Positions 1-11,407 are shown, counted from the first letter of the stretch. The stretch: 64,000 bases of DNA from Symbiodinium natans (GCA_905221605.1 CAJNDS010002493.1:329839-393838), one strand, 5' to 3'. The notes: generated from the letters alone by a model not told the origin. Numbers and translations: made by a program.

Positions 1-499
1 GTTAGGGTTTAGGGTTAGGGTGTAGGGTGTAGGTTGCAGGGTTTAGGGTGCAGGGTTTAGGGCACAGTAGGCCTTTGATTGAATCCCCGAAGCCTTAAAA
101 CCTCAAACCCTGGCCCAGCTTGACTCCAGTTTCGGTCCGACAGGAGGCTATAAACATCTGGTCTCCGTTGTTGCTGTCGCTTGGGGTTCTCCCATGAAGA
201 TCGATATCGTGACGCGCGCATGCTTATGGTGCACCCCTTGAAAATTACAACTTACCTACAGCTCTTCGCGGCCTCTCGTCTCTTACACTTGAAGTCCGGC
301 TAAACCCTAAACCCTAAACCCTAAACCCTAAACCCTAAACCCTAAACCCTAAACCCTAAACCCTAAACCCTAAACCCTAAACCCTAGACCCTAAACCCTC
401 TTCCCTAAACCCTAAACCCTAAACCCTAAACCCTAAACCCTAAACCCTAAACCCTAAACCCTAAACCCTAAACCCTAAACCCTAAACCCTAAACCCTAT

Positions 500-592
500 T
501 ATAATTACCCACACGAACATAAGCTCCTCAGCCCCTTTGCCGCATCAGTCCTCGTCGAGCTCCACGAGCTCCGCGAGCTCCTCGGAAGGCCG
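500..592 (+). other. Exon-like open segment between CCCTAAA and TTTAGGG arrays
   Basis: A 93-base GC-rich segment with an open + frame of 31 codons (Leu/Glu-rich, including LVELHELRELLGRP). It is bounded on the left by a CCCTAAA array and on the right by GTTTAGGG, so a GT lies exactly at the junction. No AG acceptor is visible at its left edge. Function unknown; openness over 31 codons in GC-rich DNA is weak evidence. Confidence 0.35.
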
Positions 593-650
593 GTTTAGGG
601 TTTAGGGTTTAGGGTTTAGGGTTTAGGGTTTCTTGGGATGCTTGGGGTTG

Positions 651-708
651 CTTGGAGGTTAATTTCGAGTAGTTCTAAGTAGGGTTACAAGTATGGCACC
701 TCCACTCA
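651..708. mobile_element. Possible remnant of the CTTGGAGG foldback family
   Basis: Starts CTTGGAGGTT like the family described at 43,381 and ends near a degenerate GGCACCTCC. The inside shares AAGTAGGGTTA with family members. Too diverged for a firm call. Confidence 0.35.
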
Positions 709-1242
709 CAACCCTGTTTAGGGTACTGGTGGCACCCTTGCTTCAGCACCCCTAAGATTGAGGCCATTAAGCCTGAAACCTGTTCACCCGGTGCTGCATT
801 GCTAACAAGCCCCGGCATTGACGGTGAATTCCCCTGCAGAAGGATTGCCATGTTTATGGCTATGGGGAATGCTATGACCCTATTGTATCACACACGTATA
901 TATATCTATATATATGTATATGTATTTATGCTAGTCTGCATAATGTGTGGTTTATACTATGATAGTTGTATTATAGGGGGTAGTCAAGAGGGGGGTAGGA
1001 GGCGGTCGGAGCCTGAGGGCGTGTGCACGGGCTATTTTGGGACTACTTCGGTATATAGCGACTCTAAGGCGGTTCTATGGGGTAGTAGGATTCATGCCCT
1101 AAACCCTACAGTGTCTTCTAGGCGGTCCTACTTGCTGAAGCTTCTGGTACACTGATTTCAAAGCCCGAAATTGCAAAACCCTAAGCCCTAAGCCCTAAAC
1201 CCTAAATCCTAAACTCCAAACCTCAATCTTCCTCCTGTCCAG

Positions 1243-1304
1243 CTGGCGACCTCACTGGCGAGAACGCCTTCTTTCAGGCTTCGACACCTTTACAACTTTC
1301 TTGG
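1243..1304 (+). other. Exon-like segment with acceptor and GTTTAGGG donor
   Basis: A pyrimidine-rich tract ending in CCAG lies just upstream (about 1224-1242), and the segment ends TGG directly before GTTTAGGG (GT at 1305). The frame beginning at 1245 is open (starts GDLTGENAFFQ). It has both features expected of a spliced exon. No homologue recognised. Confidence 0.4.
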
Positions 1305-1476
1305 GTTTAGGGTTTAGGGTTAGGGTTTAGGTTTATGGTTTGGGGTTTAGGGTTGGTGCTTTTAATTTTTGAGGGTGACAGGTCGCATAACCCTAAGCCC
1401 CACCGACAGACTCGTAGTAGGTTGTAGGTCTCAACAGGGCATAGCGACCGAGCCACCTAAAACCCCCCAAACCCTA

Positions 1477-1615
1477 CTTGGAGGTTCATCACTTATAGCT
1501 GGGCTTATAGCCTTACTTACTAATTGGGATAACCCCTATAAGGCCCTTTAGGGGTACTTTAAGTAGGGTTATAAGTACAGTTGTAAGTGGTTAGTAAGTA
1601 CCATGAACCTTCAAG
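1477..1615. mobile_element. TA-flanked foldback element (CTTGGAGG family MITE), intact
   Basis: The terminal inverted repeats are CTTGGAGGTTCAT and the complementary ATGAACCTTCAAG. TA is duplicated at 1475-1476 and 1616-1617. The flanks read CCCTA on the left and TAACCC on the right, that is, one CCCTAAC unit split at TA. The interior contains further inverted pieces such as CTTATA/TATAAG. There is no coding capacity. The size (139 bp) and TA duplication fit a non-autonomous Tc1/mariner-like element. Confidence 0.8.
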
Positions 1616-1701
1616 TAACCCTAAACCATGTTCGGGACTGTTGGAGGGGCGGGGGGGGGGGGGGTTGCGCGCTTTAGGTTTCAGGGTTGAGGATGTCAAT
1701 A

Positions 1702-1811
1702 CTCGGAGGTTCGTGGGTACTTACAAGTAGGGTTACATGTACCCTAAATCGGGTTAGAAGTATAGTGACCATACTTATAGCCCTACCTGTAGCTACACAT
1801 GAACCTCCAAG
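1702..1811. mobile_element. CTTGGAGG-family MITE, diverged copy
   Basis: Begins CTCGGAGGTTCGTGGGTACTT and ends CATGAACCTCCAAG. TA flanks both sides (1700-1701 and 1812-1813). About 110 bp, shorter than the intact 134-148 bp copies. Confidence 0.7.
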
Positions 1812-1821
1812 TAGGGGTTTT

Positions 1822-1883
1822 AACCCTAAATTTAAGAGCCTCCGGCTCAAGCCGCCGACCCCGCTGGAGCATAGTTGAGAGGT
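1822..1883. repeat. Left flank of the 5.7 kb block, also present at 12,253-12,314
   Basis: These 62 bases recur at 12,253-12,314 as an exact match by eye. At 12.3 kb they are followed after only 6 bases by the sequence found here at 7,550. This segment therefore marks the left breakpoint of a presence/absence event. Confidence 0.85.
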
Positions 1884-2009
1884 CTAAACCCGCTCGCATG
1901 GTTCGAAGATCATCCCAGCCTGCTCGGCAGAGTTCTGTGAAACGTTTGGGGGGGGGAGGACAAGCTCAAGCCAAAAAGACAGGTGGGTGGGGGTGGGGGG
2001 GGGGGCGAA

Positions 2010-2220
2010 AACACCTGGTTCACCCACCAACCCTTGGTTCACCCACCAAGGTTCACCCACCAAGATTCGCCCACCAAAACACCGGGTTCACCCACCAAAA
2101 CAGGACCGTTCACCCCACCAAAACCCCTGGTTCACCCACCAAAACCCCTGGTTCGCCCACCAAAACCCCTGGTTCACCCACCAAAACCCCCGCCAAAACC
2201 CCGAGTTCACCCACCAAGAT
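2010..2220. repeat. Tandem CACCCACCAAAACCCCTGGTT array (left copy)
   Basis: About ten units of a roughly 21-base motif (TTCACCCACCAAAACCCCTGG), some shortened. The reverse complement of the same array lies at 7,168-7,363, so the two arrays flank the GC-rich block in inverted orientation. Confidence 0.8.
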
Positions 2221-2666
2221 AGGCCCATCGAGAAGGACCCACCTAAAGGGGGTGGTTACCCTACCCTACAACAGCACCCTGAGACCCCCAAACCAGGGTT
2301 GCTGCCCTACCCTACCCTCCTACCCTTTCCGACCCTTCCACTCCCCTACAGGAGCCCCACAAGCCCCACCCTGAAGGGCCCATCCTCCCCACCCTCCCCA
2401 CCCTTCCCCCTCCCCTCCCGCTTGCCCACCCTGCCCTACCCTCCTACCCTTTCCTACCTTCCACTCCCCTACCCTCCCCCGCGAAACCGACCTTAGACCA
2501 TTTCGGCCCACCAAAAACCAACCAAACAGCCCACCAAAACAGCCAAACCTCCCACCAAAAGCCCTACCATACCCACCAAAAACCCCACCCTACCCCAGCG
2601 TGACGTTCCCTACCCTACCCCAGTCTACTCGTGGGACAAGGGCCAGAGGCTCAGAGCTTGAGGCAT

Positions 2667-3513
2667 CGCGGGGTTGAGGGTGTACGGGCGCAGGTCCCCC
2701 ACCCTACCCTAGCGTGACGTTCCCTACCATACCCCAGCCTAATTATTCGTGGGACAAGGGCTAGAGGCTCAGGGGTTGAGGCATGGAGAGGTTGCGGGTC
2801 TACGAGCGCTCCCCCACCCTACCCTAGCGTGACGTTCCCTACCCTACCCCAGCCTACTCGTGGGACAAGGGCTAGAGGCTCCGGGGTTGAAGCATGGAGG
2901 GGTTGAGGGTGTCTGGGCGCGGGTCTTTCCCCAGGAGTCAGGACTGGGGTTGCTGAACCCGAATCCCAGCAGGTCCCCACACCCTACCCTAGCGTGACTT
3001 TCCCTACCCTACCCTAAACCCTAAACCCTAAACCCTAAAAGCTAAGTTTTCGGGTAATTAGGGTTTAGGTTTTAGGGTTTACGGTTACCCTACCCTAAAC
3101 CCTAAACCGTAAACCCTAAAACCTAAACCCTAATTACCCGAAAACTTAGGTTTTAGGGTTTACGGTTTAGGGTTTAGGGTAGGGTAGGGAACGTCACGCT
3201 AGGTAGGGTGTGGGGACCTGCTGGGATTCGGGTTCGGCAACCCAGTCCTGACTCCTGGGAAAGACCCGCGCCCAGACACCCTCAACCCCTCCATGCCTCA
3301 ACCCCTGAGCTCTAGCCCCAGAGTAGGCTGGGGTAGGGTAGGGAACGTCACGCTAGGGTAGGGTGGGGGAGCGCTCGTAGACCCGCAACCCCTCCATGCC
3401 TCAACCCCTGAGCCTCTAGCCCTTGTCCCACGAGTAATTAGGCTGGGGTAGGGTAGGGAACGTCACGCTAGGGGAGGGTGGGGGATGTGCGCCCGTACAC
3501 CCTCAACCCCGCG
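2667..3513. repeat. Large near-palindrome, about 847 bp, centre near 3,090
   Basis: The left arm carries modules with AGCGTGACGTTCCC, GACAAGGGCTAGAGGCTC and GGGTTGAGGGTGTCTGGGC in order. The right arm carries the same modules reversed and complemented in reverse order. The centre contains telomere-like TTTAGGG/CCCTAAA and the paired words TTCGGGTAATTAGGG and CCCTAATTACCCGAA. It could extrude as a cruciform. No gene. Confidence 0.8.
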
Positions 3514-4540
3514 ACCCTCGCCTGCCCGCACCCTACCCCAGCTTGCCAACCCCACCCTGCCTGCGCCGGGAGGGGGGGCTGGGGCCGGCAGCAAAGAGCA
3601 GACAGGTCCGGGAAGAGCAGAGGGGTAGGGTCGGGAGGGCAGGGCAGGGGAGTGAGGGGAGAGCAAAAAAAAGGGGGCAGGATGGGAGAGGGTGGCCTCA
3701 GCTCCAGCGGTGCAGCTAGAGGGCAGGGCAGAACCAAGGCGTGGGGCCCTCTGCCTCCACACCCTCCCCACCCTCCACTGCCCGCTACCTTGAAGAACCT
3801 GCTGAAATTCCCCCCCCACAAAAACCGCCACCCTGATTCAGGGCAGGGTAGGGTAGGGCAAGGGCAAGGCTGGGGGTAGGGTGCGGGCAGGCAGGGGAGG
3901 GGTAGGGTTGGCTGGGTAGGGCAGGGAATGGGGTAGTCAAGGCTGGGAAGGTCTGGCGCAACTGCTTTGTTTGCTCTGGAGGGCGGCAGGGAAAGTGAGG
4001 GGCTGGAGAGCAAAAAAAGGGGCCCAGGGATGGGGGGGAGAGCAGGGGTCAGGGGGAGGCCACAGGTAGAGGGCAGGGCAGGCAAGGGGTAAATCTGCAG
4101 ATTTACGTAGGTGCGGGACAGGCAGGGCAGCGGGCCGTCCAGGCCAGAAGACCGGGGGGCACAGGCAGAAGGGCAGGGCAGGGTAGGGTAGGGTGGGGTA
4201 TGGCTGTGGGGGGAAAGGGCCGACTTTCCGCAGTGCTCTGCAAAGACAGGGTGTGGCAGGCAGGGGGGAGGGGGGCTGGGGGCAGCTGAGAGCCCACCCA
4301 CCCTTCCACTGCCATGTGTGGGGCAGGCAGGAAGAAGGGTAGGGTGGGTAGGGTCGGGTGGAGGGGAGGCAGGGACACAGGCAACAGACAGATTCTCGGG
4401 TTGGGCAGGCAGGTCAGGGTGGGGTGGGGAGGGGAGGGCAGCGGGGTAGGGTGGGGCAGGGAATGGGGTGCGAGGGCAGAAGCAGAAGGGCAGACTAGAG
4501 TGGGCAGGAGCTTCAGGGGAGCAGCGGTGAGGGGAGGCGC

Positions 4541-4978
4541 AGGCGTGACGTTCCCTACCCTACCCCAGCCCTACCCTACCCCAGCCTAATTACTCGTAAG
4601 ACAAGGGCTAGAGGCTCAGGGGTTGAGGCATGGAGAGGTTGCGGGTCTACCAGCGCTCCCCCACCCTACCCTAGCGTGACGTTCCCTACCCTACCCCAGC
4701 CTACTCGTGGGACAAGGGCTAGAGGCTCCGGGGTTGAAGCATGGAGGGGTTGAGGGTGTCTGGGCGCGGGTCTTTCCCCAGAGTCAGGACTGGGGTTGCC
4801 GAACCCGAATCCTAGCAGGTCCCCACACCCTACCCTAGCGTGACTTTCCCTACCCTACCCTAAACCCTAAACCCTAAACCCTAAAAGCTAAGTTTTCGGG
4901 TAATTAGGGTTTAGGTTTTAGGGTTTACGCTTACCCTACCCTAAACCCTAAACCGTAAACCCTAAAACCTAAACCCAA
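4541..4978. repeat. Third copy of the palindrome arm (direct)
   Basis: Repeats the left arm of the 2.67-3.09 kb palindrome in the same order, including the end segment AAGCTAAGTTTTCGGGTAAT. It stops where a GGGGAT-type microsatellite begins. Confidence 0.75.
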
Positions 4979-5108
4979 ATTGGATGGGGGGGGATGGGGG
5001 GGGGGATGGGGGGGGATGGGGGGATGGGGGGAGGGGGGGGGGATGGGGGATGGGGGGGGATGGGGGATGGGGGGGGATGGGGGGGATGGGGGGGATGGGG
5101 GGGGGGGA
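4979..5108. repeat. GGGGGGAT-type microsatellite
   Basis: Runs of G interrupted by GGAT at irregular 7-11 base spacing. Strongly purine-rich on the + strand. No coding. Confidence 0.85.
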
Positions 5109-5567
5109 GTGCCACCCTGATTGACCCTGCCCAACCCTGAATACCCTACCCTCCTACCCTTTCCAGGCATGGAAGGTACGCCCACACTTGCCCTCTCTGC
5201 CCGCCTTCTTCTATTCTGTCTAACCTGCTGAAATTCCCCGCCCTATGAGTCAGGGTGGTGCTTTTTGTGGGGCAGGGGGGAATTTCAGCAGGTTCTTCAG
5301 GGTAGGGGAGGGCGGGCAGTGGAGGGTGGGGAGGGTGTGGAGACAGAGGGCAAGTGTGGGCCCTAGCCCTGAATCAGGGTGCGGGGGAGGGGGAAAAAAA
5401 CTTTTTTCCCACCAAAACCGCCATTGCCTCCACCAAACCAACCGGGGAGCCCACCAAGACGTGGACCCCACCAAAACCCCCACTCGACCCCACCAAGCCG
5501 AACGTCGTCCCCACCAAAACAGCTGTGCACCCCAGCCTACTCGTGGGACAAGGGCCAGAGGCTCCAC

Positions 5568-5815
5568 CCTAGCGTGACGTTCCCTACCCTACCCCAGCCT
5601 AATTACTCGTGGGACAAGGGCTAGAGGCTCAGGGGTTGAGGCATGGAGGGGTTGCGGGTCTACGAGCGCTCCCCCACCTACCCTAGCGTGACGTTCCCTA
5701 CCCTACCCCAGCCTACTGGGGCTAGAGCTCAGGGGTTGAGGCATGGAGGGGTTGAGGGTGTCTGGGCGCGGGTCTTTCCCAGGAGTCAGGACTGGGTTGC
5801 CGAACCTCCTGTACA
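5568..5815. repeat. Fourth, shorter copy of the AGCGTGACGTTCCC module
   Basis: Contains AGCGTGACGTTCCCTACC, GACAAGGGCTAGAGGCTC and TCTGGGCGCGGGTCTTTCC in the same order as the other copies, with internal deletions. Followed by degenerate GGTAGGG repeats to 7,160. Confidence 0.7.
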
Positions 5816-7167
5816 GGGGAGGGTGAGGTAGGGTAGGGTAGGGGAGTCGAAGGTAGGAAAGGGTGGGCAGGGTAGGGTGGAATTTCAGCAAGTTAGCCAG
5901 GGTAGGGGAGGGTGGGCAGTGGAGGGCAGGGTGGGGTGTGTGGAGGACAGAGGGCAAGTGTGGGTTTCAGGAGAGGGTGAGTAGGGGAGTCGGAAAGGGT
6001 ATGGGGAATTTCAGCAGTTGTTCAGGGTCGGGAGGGCAGGGTAGGGTGTGCTACGGTGGCGCTTCCTGTACGGGAGGGTGAGGTAGGGTAGGGTAGGGGA
6101 GTGGAAGGTAGGAAAGGGTAGGAGGGCAGGGTAGGGCGTGCAGGGCGGGGCAGGGTGGGGAATTTCAGCGGTATTCAGGCCCTACCCTGCCCTGAATCAG
6201 GGTGGCGCTTCCTGTACGGGGGAGGGGAGTGGAAGGTAGGAAAATTAAGGGAGGGCGAGGTCCGGTGTCGAGATGATCGGAGTGGGGCCCAGGCAGGGTG
6301 GGGTCGGCCCGAAGGCAGGTCAGTTGGGGTGGGGCAGGCAAGGGGAGGGGAGGGCAGAGGGTAGGTAGGCTGGGGGTAGGGAGGCAGGGGGGTAGGGTTG
6401 GCTGAGGGTAGGGTGGGGCAGGGAATGGGGTAGGCCAAGGGTGTGATTCAGGGCAGGGTAGGGTAGGGCAAGGGCTAGGCTGGGGTAGGGTGCGGGCAGG
6501 CAGGGAGGGGTAGGGTTGGCTGGGGGTTGGGTGGGGCAGGGAATGGGGCAGGTCAAGGGTGGGGGAAGGTCTAGGGGTGGGGCGTGACCTGGAAGGGGAG
6601 GAGGGTCCGGTGTTGGGAGGCAAGGGCGAGGGGATCGAGTGGGGGGGGGGTGGGGTTCCAGAGCGCTTTCCCACACGAATCTGCAGCTTTGCGTAGGTGC
6701 GGGACAGGCAGGGCAGGGGCCGTCCAGGCCAGAAGACCGGCAGGCACAGGCAGAAGGGCAGGGCAGGGTAGGGCAGGGTGGGGTATGGCTGTGGGGGGAT
6801 GGGTTGGGGGAAAGGAGAGCAGACTTTTCCGCATGCTCTGCAAATACAGGGTAGTTGAGGTGTAGTGTGGCAGGGCAGGGGGGAGGGGCCTTCCACTGCG
6901 GTCTGTGGTGGGGCAGGACGGGGGCACAGGCAGAAGGGTAGGGTGGGGCAGGCAGGTCAGGGTGGGGTGGGGAGGGGAGGGCAGGGTGGGGCAGGGAAGG
7001 TTCGAGGGCAGAGGCAGAAGGGCAGACAGGGTGGGGTAGAGTGGGGGCAGGATGGGGGGGAGAGGGTGGCCCCAGCTCAGCGAGGGTAGGGCAGGGGAGG
7101 GCAGCGGTGAGGGGAGGCGGCAGGTAGAGGGCAGGGCAGGTGCAAGGGGTGGGGCCCACTCATGACC

Positions 7168-7362
7168 GCGTGGTGGTGGTGTTTTTTTGGTGGGGGAACC
7201 CGGATTTTTGGTGGGTGAACCAGGGGTTTTGGTGGGTGAATCCGGGGTTTTGGTGGGTGAATCAGGGGTTTTTGGTGGGTGAATCTTGGTGGGTGAAGCT
7301 TGGTGGGTGAACCAGGGGTTTTGGTGGGTGAACCAGGGGTTTTGGTGGGCGAATCCGGGGTT

Positions 7363-7363
<1 letters not shown>
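7168..7363. repeat. Tandem GGTTTTGGTGGGTGAACC array (inverted copy)
   Basis: The reverse complement of the 2,010-2,220 array, about nine units. It ends in a long G homopolymer at about 7,366-7,396, whose length should be treated with caution. Confidence 0.8.
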
Positions 7364-7395
<32 letters not shown>

Positions 7396-7889
7396 CTAGG
7401 GGGTCGAACGCTGATTTGCTGAGGGCGCCCCTACCCCCTGTGCTGAACCGCCTGTTTACGCTGTGCGGGTGGCGCGGTCCTCCACGAAAAATTGTGCACC
7501 GACCCCCCTACCCCCCCCCCCCCGCGTTTTGGGGGGGTAAGGAGGGAAAGAGGTTTTCACCTCCTCAAACCCATCCAACACGCCGCCAGGGTCGGCGGAC
7601 CCTAAACCCTAAACCCTAAACCCTGAACCCTAAACCCTAAACCCCGATTCAGGGGAGGGTCCGCACCCGCAACGCCAAGAGCCCCGAAAACCCTTTAAAC
7701 CCCGGAGTTGACGGTTCTTCGGGTTAACTTAGGGTTAGGGTTTAGGGTTTAGGGTTTAGGGTTTAGGGTTCAGGGTTTAGGGTTAGGGTTTAGGGTTTAG
7801 GGTTGAGGGTTGAGGGTTGAGGGTTGAGGGTTTAGGGTTGAGGGTTGAGGGTTCAGGGTTGAGGGTTCAGGGTTTATTCCGAGACATCG

Positions 7890-7960
7890 ATGCCGAGTCA
7901 AGCAGTCGAAGCAGCTTTCAGCTCACGAAGTCTACTCGGTGTTGCAGCAGTCGCCAATGA
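7890..7960 (+). other. Exon-like open segment beginning with ATG
   Basis: The ATG at 7,890 opens a frame (MPSQAVEAAFSSRSLLGVAA) that runs into the CCCTAAA array at about 7,961. Composition is coding-like but the segment is short. No family recognised. Confidence 0.3.
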
Positions 7961-8354
7961 ACCCTAAACCCTAAACCCTAAACCCTAAACCCTAAACCCC
8001 AAACCCCAAAACCCAAAACAAGCAAACACTAAACCCCAAATCCGAAACAACCCTAAATCCAAAATAAATCCCCAACCCTTAACCCTAAACCCCGAAGCCC
8101 AAAACCCCGGACCCTAAACAGTCTCCCTCCCCCCCCTTTCCCCCCGCCCCCAAACCCAAAACCCCAAACCCAAAACGCAAAGCCCAAAAAACCCAAACCA
8201 AAACCACCAAGACCAGGGTTGAGGGTTTAGAAGCATAGAGTTCAGGGATCCTAAGCCCTAAGCCCTAAACCCTAAACCCTAAACCCAAAAGCCTAAACCC
8301 TAAACCCGAAACCCTAAACCCTAAACCCTAAACCCTTAGAGTTTAGGGATCCGG

Positions 8355-8426
8355 GCACAGGAGTCCTTCGCCAATGTCAGCCGCCACATCTTCGCGGACC
8401 CTGACGGTGGGTCAAAGGGCTCAGCC
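8355..8426 (+). other. Exon-like segment (AQESFANVSRHIF...)
   Basis: 24 open codons reading AQESFANVSRHIFADPDGG and onwards, lying between a CCCTAAA array and a CCCTAAG-type array. The amino-acid composition is protein-like. No domain recognised. Confidence 0.35.
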
Positions 8427-8530
8427 CTGATCCCTAAGCCCTAAGCCCTAAGCCCTAAACCCTAAACCCTAAACCAAATCTGAACCCTAAACCCTAAACC
8501 TTAAACCCTGATCCCTAAATCCCCTAAATC

Positions 8531-8661
8531 AAGGGACTGAAGGAGGGACCCCTAGAAGGGACCCTGAATCTTATTCCTCTACATAACCCCTATATATACC
8601 TTATATGGTCCCCATGGTACCGAAGCGTCTCCTAAGTAACCCCTAAGGTCCCTTATAAGGG
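8531..8661. mobile_element. Foldback element, AAGGGACTGAAGGAGGG family
   Basis: Left end AAGGGACTGAAGGAGGGACC; the centre contains ACCCCTATATATACC; the right end CCTAAGGTCCCTTATAAGGG lacks the last bases seen in the copy at 23,745-23,922. A reverse-oriented copy lies at 37,683-37,850 and a fragment at 32,430-32,492. Non-coding, MITE-like. Confidence 0.6.
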
Positions 8662-9183
8662 TTTTCTGATGCACCAGGTCCAGCCAAAGACGGCGCACCT
8701 GTTCTTCCTTATTCCAGAAGCCCTAGAACCCTAGACGCCCCTGAAATCTTAAACCCGAGACCCTGACCCAAATCCACCCAAGTTGAGGGGCCCTGACACT
8801 CAGCCCTGGGCCCTAAACCCCGAGCCTGGAACCCTTTTGCCCCGTTTTTGGTTCAAGGTTCCCCGACAAAGCATGCCCCAATAAGGGTACCCTTATTGTA
8901 AAACGGATGCTGGGCTACCAAGAAGCGCACCCTAAACCCTAAGCCCAAAGCCCAAAGCCCTAAGCCCTAAGCCCTAAGCCCTAAGCCTTAAGCCCTAAAC
9001 CCTAAACCCTGAACCCTGAACCCTGAACCCTGAACCCTAAACTCTAAACCTAAACCCTAAACCCTAAACCCTAAACCCTAAACCCTAAACCCTAAACCCT
9101 AAACCTTAAACCCTAAACCCTAAACCCTAAGCCTAAGCCCTAAACCCTAAACCCTAAACCCTAAACCCTAAACCCTGACTTTC

Positions 9184-9309
9184 GGGCGTAAAGACACGGA
9201 GACCGAAAGCTGGGTAGGCAGCGACAGCGATCGCGACAGCGACGTCGGCTCCGTGGCCCACTCTGACAGGGGCAGAGGCCAGGGAGTAGGAGACGAAGGG
9301 CTCATGTAG
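9184..9309 (+). other. Exon-like segment, Asp/Ser-rich
   Basis: An open frame reading KDTETESWVGSDSDRDSDVG and onwards that ends at ATG-TAG just before a GTAGGGTTTAGGG junction. It has a CCCTAAA array on the left and TTTAGGG on the right. The acidic Ser/Asp-rich composition suggests part of a disordered protein region. Unidentified. Confidence 0.4.
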
Positions 9310-9889
9310 GGTTTAGGGTGTAGGGTTTAGTGTTTAGGGTTTAGGGTTTAGGGTTCAGGGTTTAGGGTTCAGGGTTTAGGGTTTAGGGTGGAGGTTAGGC
9401 TTTAGGGTTCAGGGTGGAGGGCCCTTGTGCGTTGGGGGGTTTGGGTCCTTCGGGGGTTGGTTTAGACTTGCGGGGGCTTGGCGTTTCAGTTGTTCATATT
9501 AACACCAGGAAGGGCCACTTCATCTTGGCCGCATCTTCAAGGAAGCATGGCACAGCACGATCTTGCATGAGACAGACACCTAGGGTTTAGGGTTTATGGT
9601 TTAGGGCTTAGGGTTTAGGGTTTAGGGCTCAGAGGTTTAGGGTTTAGGGTTTAGGGGTTGGGGGTTAGGGGTTACGGGTTACGGGGTACGGGTTAGGGGT
9701 TAGGGTTTAGGGTTTAGGGTCGCTATGGTTTTATAAGGCACATCAGGTGGGATTGATACGCCTGTTCTTGGTGAGCGCACATGGGCATTTCTAAAAATTC
9801 AGTGAGTGTGATATATTGGGTGACCTTTTGCGGATGCTACCAAAAGCTCCCTGATATTCTTCGCGGGGGGTCCATTGAAACTTCGAGAA

Positions 9890-10497
9890 CCCCAACCCCT
9901 TAAGCCCTAAACCCCGAAACCCCTACTCCCTTAACCCTACACCCTAAATACCAAAACCCTAAACCGTAACCCTAACCTATGCCCTATAACCCTAGATCCT
10001 AAACCCTTACTCCCTAGACCCTAAGCCCTAAAGCCTAAAACTCTAACCCTAAACCCTAAACCCTAAACCCTAAACTGCCAACCCTAAACCCTAAACCCTA
10101 AACCCTAAACCTTAAATCCCAAACCAAACCCTAAGCCCTAAACCTCTACTCCCTCAACCCCAAACCCTAAACCCTAAACCCTAAACCCTAAACCCTAAAC
10201 CCTAAACCCTAAACCCTAAACCCTAAACCCTAAACCCTAAACCCTAAACCCTAAACCCCAACCGCTAAACTCCTAAACCCTAACCCCTAACCCCTAACCC
10301 CTAACCCCTAACCCCTAACCCCTAACCCCTAACCCCTAACCCCTACCCCCCTAACATCTAAACCCCAAACCCTAAACCCTAAAACCCAAAACCCTAAACC
10401 CTAACCCCTAAACCTAAACCCTAAACCCTAAACCCTAAACCCTATACCCTAAACCCTAAACCCTAAACCCTAAACCCCAAACCCCAAACCCCAAACC
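9890..10497. repeat. Long C-strand telomere array with CCCCTAA sub-block
   Basis: Mostly CCCTAAA, containing a homogeneous run of CCCCTAA heptamers at about 10,272-10,340 (about ten units) and CCCCAAA units near its right end. Variant blocks of one type in a row point to local amplification rather than random mutation. Confidence 0.85.
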
Positions 10498-10987
10498 AGG
10501 CAGCTCCGTAATCTCGGCCTTTTCGGCTGCCTCGGTCACCTCGGCCCCTGGGGCCCTGGAATCCCAAGCCTAAACACTAAGCCCCCATTTGGGGTGTAGG
10601 GTTTAGGGTTTAGGGTTTAGGGCTAGACCCTAAGCCTCTGTTGGGGTTTATTGAAATTATTCAGGGTTAATGTCCGGGGAAGTTTCGGGGCGTTTCAAGG
10701 ATTTTTTTTGGCTTCAGCTTAGTTCATGCCGATCTCGGTCCGGGAAAGTTTTGCGGAACGTTTGGAGGAGTTTCTCCTTTTAAACTTGTTGAATATTTCA
10801 AGTTACCGGGGCTTGAGGGTTTAAGGTTTGGGGTTTGGGGTTTAGGGTTTAGGGGTTAGCATAAATGGGGGGGGGGGGCGTCGATCTGAGTTACAAGCCC
10901 TAAGTTGAGTTCGCTTTGTGTAGCTTCTCAGGGGTTTCCAAGTTAAGGGTTTAGGGTTTCGGGTTTAATTAGGGTGATCTTTCTGCT

Positions 10988-11194
10988 TTGCTTCGATTAG
11001 GCTGGTGGACTTCGAGAGTTTTTCGGGCTTTAGGGTTTCTCAGTACCCGGGGAGCCCATACACCCGAAGTTAAGGAGCATACCCTGCTATCTATGAGGAT
11101 GCCTCTACAACTCGTGACAGGGGCCATGGCTAAGCAAACGAACCTATCAAAATCACACGGTGGCTCGCGAAACCGTACACCCCAAAGGCCCTAA
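10988..11194 (+). other. Open coding-like segment, about 68 codons
   Basis: Open + frame including FRALGFLSTRGAHTPEVKEH and LQLVTGAMAKQTNLSKSHGG, closing at a stop in a CCCTAAG-type array. No recognised domain and no convincing start. It could be an exon with flanking read-through. Confidence 0.3.
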
Positions 11195-11407
11195 GCCCTC
11201 AACCCTAAACCCCAAGCCCTAAAAGCCCTAAGCCCTAAGCCCCAAACCCGAACCACTTCGGGTGCAGCGGCCGCGCGATTGATCGCCAGTCTTTCTCGCA
11301 TGTCGCCTTCGAACCCCTAACAAACCCTGCAACTTGAAACCCCCAAGTCGTTAGTTAGGGTTTGGGGATTTGGGGTTTTGGGTTTTAGGCCCGAAGCCCT
11401 ACTAGGA

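Larger units (their letters stand above)
1..1822. repeat. Telomere-repeat patchwork, left part
   Basis: Arrays of TTTAGGG on the + strand (1-62, 593-630, 1305-1350) and of CCCTAAA (301-498, 1190-1206) alternate with 60-300 bp non-telomeric pieces. The repeats are imperfect and change orientation, so this is interstitial sequence and not a chromosome end. Apart from the exon-like pieces and foldback elements listed separately, I see no gene. The region 700-1140 contains a short AT microsatellite (about 896-928) and nothing recognisable. Confidence 0.85.
1884..7549. repeat. 5.7 kb GC-rich block of nested repeats, absent from the 12.3 kb copy
   Basis: Built from GGGTAGGG/CCCTACCC-type, CACCAAAACC-type and GGCAGGG-type repeats, with several direct and inverted copies of a module containing AGCGTGACGTTCCCTACC. 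Long open frames on both strands translate to Pro-rich or Gly/Arg-rich low-complexity protein and overlap each other, so I do not call them genes. The block has purine/pyrimidine strand asymmetry, G-runs and large hairpin potential. Stretches such as 5,831-7,160 hold only degenerate GGTAGGG/GGCAGGG repeats. Homopolymer G at about 7,366-7,396 and C at about 7,511-7,523. Confidence 0.75.

Noticed and set aside
1-62. True chromosome end at the start of the window
   Set aside because: Only about 60 bases of impure TTTAGGG, with the G-rich strand running inward; a left chromosome end should show CCCTAAA on the + strand.
1799-7159. Long Pro-rich and Gly/Arg-rich open frames on both strands in the GC-rich block
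   Set aside because: They overlap in several frames and translate simple repeats; stop codons are rare there because of base composition. No domain or sensible start.
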